NCBI RefSeq assembly: GCF_000420665.1
Contig: NZ_ATVJ01000003.1
Span: 248,001-312,000, forward strand
Source of the DNA: Ponticaulis koreensis DSM 19734
GTDB lineage: Bacteria > Pseudomonadota > Alphaproteobacteria > Caulobacterales > Hyphomonadaceae
Reading direction: 5' to 3'
Length of the DNA stretch: 64,000 nt
Shown here: piece after piece, positions 63,056-64,000 of the stretch
Position numbering within the stretch: position 1 is the first letter of the stretch
Layout of the letters: each line of letters begins with the position of its first letter
Program-made: the position numbers and the translations under genes
The notes under the pieces: generated by a model
What the model was told of the DNA's origin: nothing
The model's database searches: none
What the model saw: only the letters and a program-made list of their open reading frames with translations

Positions 63056-64000
63056 TTACAGCCAGCCGCCCAGCTCGCGCTTCACCAGTGTTTCCAGAAG
63101 ATCGATCGCAATGTCGGAGTCGTTGAGGCACGGCAGTGACGCAAACTTCTCACCTCCCGCTTCAAGGAAGCTGTCGCGGCCTTCCATGGCGATCTCTTCC
63201 AGTGTTTCAAGACAATCTGATATGAAGGCAGGCGCAGCGACGGCGACTTTCTTCACACCGTCTTCCGGCAGAGCTTCAAGTGTTTTGTCTGTGTATGGCT
63301 GGAGCCATTCCTGCGGCCCGAAGCGGGACTGGAAGGTCGTGCGGATGAAGTTCTCATCCCAGCCCATTTTCTCGCGCACCAGACGCGTCGTCTTGTGGCA
63401 GTGGCAGTGATACGGGTCGCCCTTGTCGAAATAGCTTTTCGGAATGCCGTGATAGGACATGAGCAGCACGTCCGGCTCGAAGTCGAGTTTCGACAGGCTG
63501 TCCTTCAGGGACGCACAGAGCGCGTCGATATAGTTTGGGTCATCATGGAAGGCCGGCGTCGTGCGCAGGGCAGGCTGCCAGCGCAATTTCATGAGGGCTT
63601 TGAAGGTGCGGTCGTTCACGCTGGCGGTTGTTGTTGCCGAGTATTGCGGGTAGAGCGGCACGGTGAGGATGCGTGTGCATCCCTGATCTTTCAACGCGTC
63701 GATCTTCGACTTGATGCTCGGATTTCCGTAATTCATCGCAAAATCGACGATCAACGAGTCAGACCCGATGCGTTGGTTTAACTTTTCGGCCTGTGCGCGG
63801 GTATAGAAGAGAAGCGGCGAGCCATCCTCCATCCAGACTTTCTTGTAAGCGCGACCGGATTTTGACGGGCGGAAGGTCAGGATCGGGCCTTGCAGGATGA
63901 GCTGCCAGATCGGCTGAGGCACCTCAATCACGCGCGGATCGGACAGAAACTCCGACAGATAGCGGCGCATGGAGCCATAGTCCGTGCCGTCCGGTGTGCC
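63056..64000 (-). CDS. hemH: HemH, ferrochelatase (5' end missing)
   Basis: Inserts Fe(II) into protoporphyrin IX, the last step of protoheme synthesis. The frame runs to the window end (GTPDGTDYGS before the internal ATG at 63970), so the first residues are missing. Visible are VPLYPQYSATTTASV, LLMSYHGIPKSYFDKGDPYHCHCHKT with the metal-binding His, TTFQSRFGPQEWLQPYT, and AFISDCLETLEEIAMEG. C-terminal cysteines occur, as in alphaproteobacterial enzymes that can bind an iron-sulphur cluster, but the full ligand set cannot be judged. Confidence 0.95.
   Translation of the reverse strand, partial: GTPDGTDYGSMRRYLSEFLSDPRVIEVPQPIWQLILQGPILTFRPSKSGRAYKKVWMEDGSPLLFYTRAQAEKLNQRIGSDSLIVDFAMNYGNPSIKSKIDALKDQGCTRILTVPLYPQYSATTTASVNDRTFKALMKLRWQPALRTTPAFHDDPNYIDALCASLKDSLSKLDFEPDVLLMSYHGIPKSYFDKGDPYHCHCHKTTRLVREKMGWDENFIRTTFQSRFGPQEWLQPYTDKTLEALPEDGVKKVAVAAPAFISDCLETLEEIAMEGRDSFLEAGGEKFASLPCLNDSDIAIDLLETLVKRELGGWL

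Overview
The window is chromosomal DNA of a flagellated, lipopolysaccharide-bearing alphaproteobacterium, most likely a member of the Caulobacterales close to Hyphomonadaceae or Maricaulaceae. The evidence is an ftsQ-ftsA-ftsZ-lpxC-bamD-recN-ligA run, the class-specific flagellar genes fliX and flbY, a DksA that has lost most zinc-ligand cysteines, the alpha-type ClpXP adaptor SspB, and TTAA-N7-TTAA (CtrA-type) boxes at the flagellar and ftsZ intergenic regions. No tRNA, rRNA, CRISPR array or prophage was found. Assignments come from reading translated motifs; no database search was run.

Layout. (1) 1-10.0 kb: the 5' part of a division and cell wall (dcw) cluster, with ftsW (cut by the window edge) and murG, then a 5.5 kb interruption (DUF6702-like exported protein, pentapeptide-like protein, a 51-codon small gene, an M1 peptidase, a Cys-rich Sel1-like protein), then murC-murB. 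(2) 10.0-15.0 kb: a methyltransferase, a membrane protein, a RimK-like ATP-grasp/GNAT pair, a ClpP-like periplasmic protein and a SixA-like phosphatase. (3) 15.1-28.7 kb: a flagellar block of four transcription units: flgI-flgJ-flbY (minus), fliX then dksA (plus), flgF-flgG-flgA-flgH (minus), and fliL-fliM-DUF6468-motE-like-TPR protein (plus). (4) 28.7-34.1 kb: DUF2946-like protein with a TonB-dependent receptor, phoH, a gamma-carbonic anhydrase-like protein and an unrecognised 299-residue protein. (5) 34.2-45.4 kb: the second dcw part, ddl-ftsQ-ftsA-ftsZ-lpxC-bamD-recN-ligA. (6) 45.4-52.1 kb: mixed housekeeping (M24 aminopeptidase, PrmA, M23 lipoprotein, DUF2785, DUF2971, DUF3291). (7) 52.1-54.6 kb: a repeat-rich accessory patch with a REP-associated tyrosine transposase between REP hairpins, a conserved protein carrying an in-frame palindromic insertion, and an AT-richer lipoprotein gene. 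(8) 54.6-64.0 kb: a UvrD-type helicase, an HTTM-like pair, a ClC transporter, sspB, a thioesterase, a Tat lipoprotein class A beta-lactamase, a RusA-like nuclease, a YjdM zinc protein, a small membrane protein and hemH (cut by the window end).

The genes chiefly serve envelope growth, division and flagellar assembly. CtrA-like boxes lie upstream of ftsZ, inside ddl ahead of ftsQA, and between flgI and fliX. If functional, these would tie septation and flagellum assembly to one cell-cycle regulator as in Caulobacter. I did not find a clearly new defence or biosynthetic system. The best leads are the RAYT/REP patch with its intragenic repeat, an intrinsic terminator placed just before the phoH ribosome binding site, a palindromic operator at the pentapeptide operon, and the duplicated His/Asp peptide in FliL.
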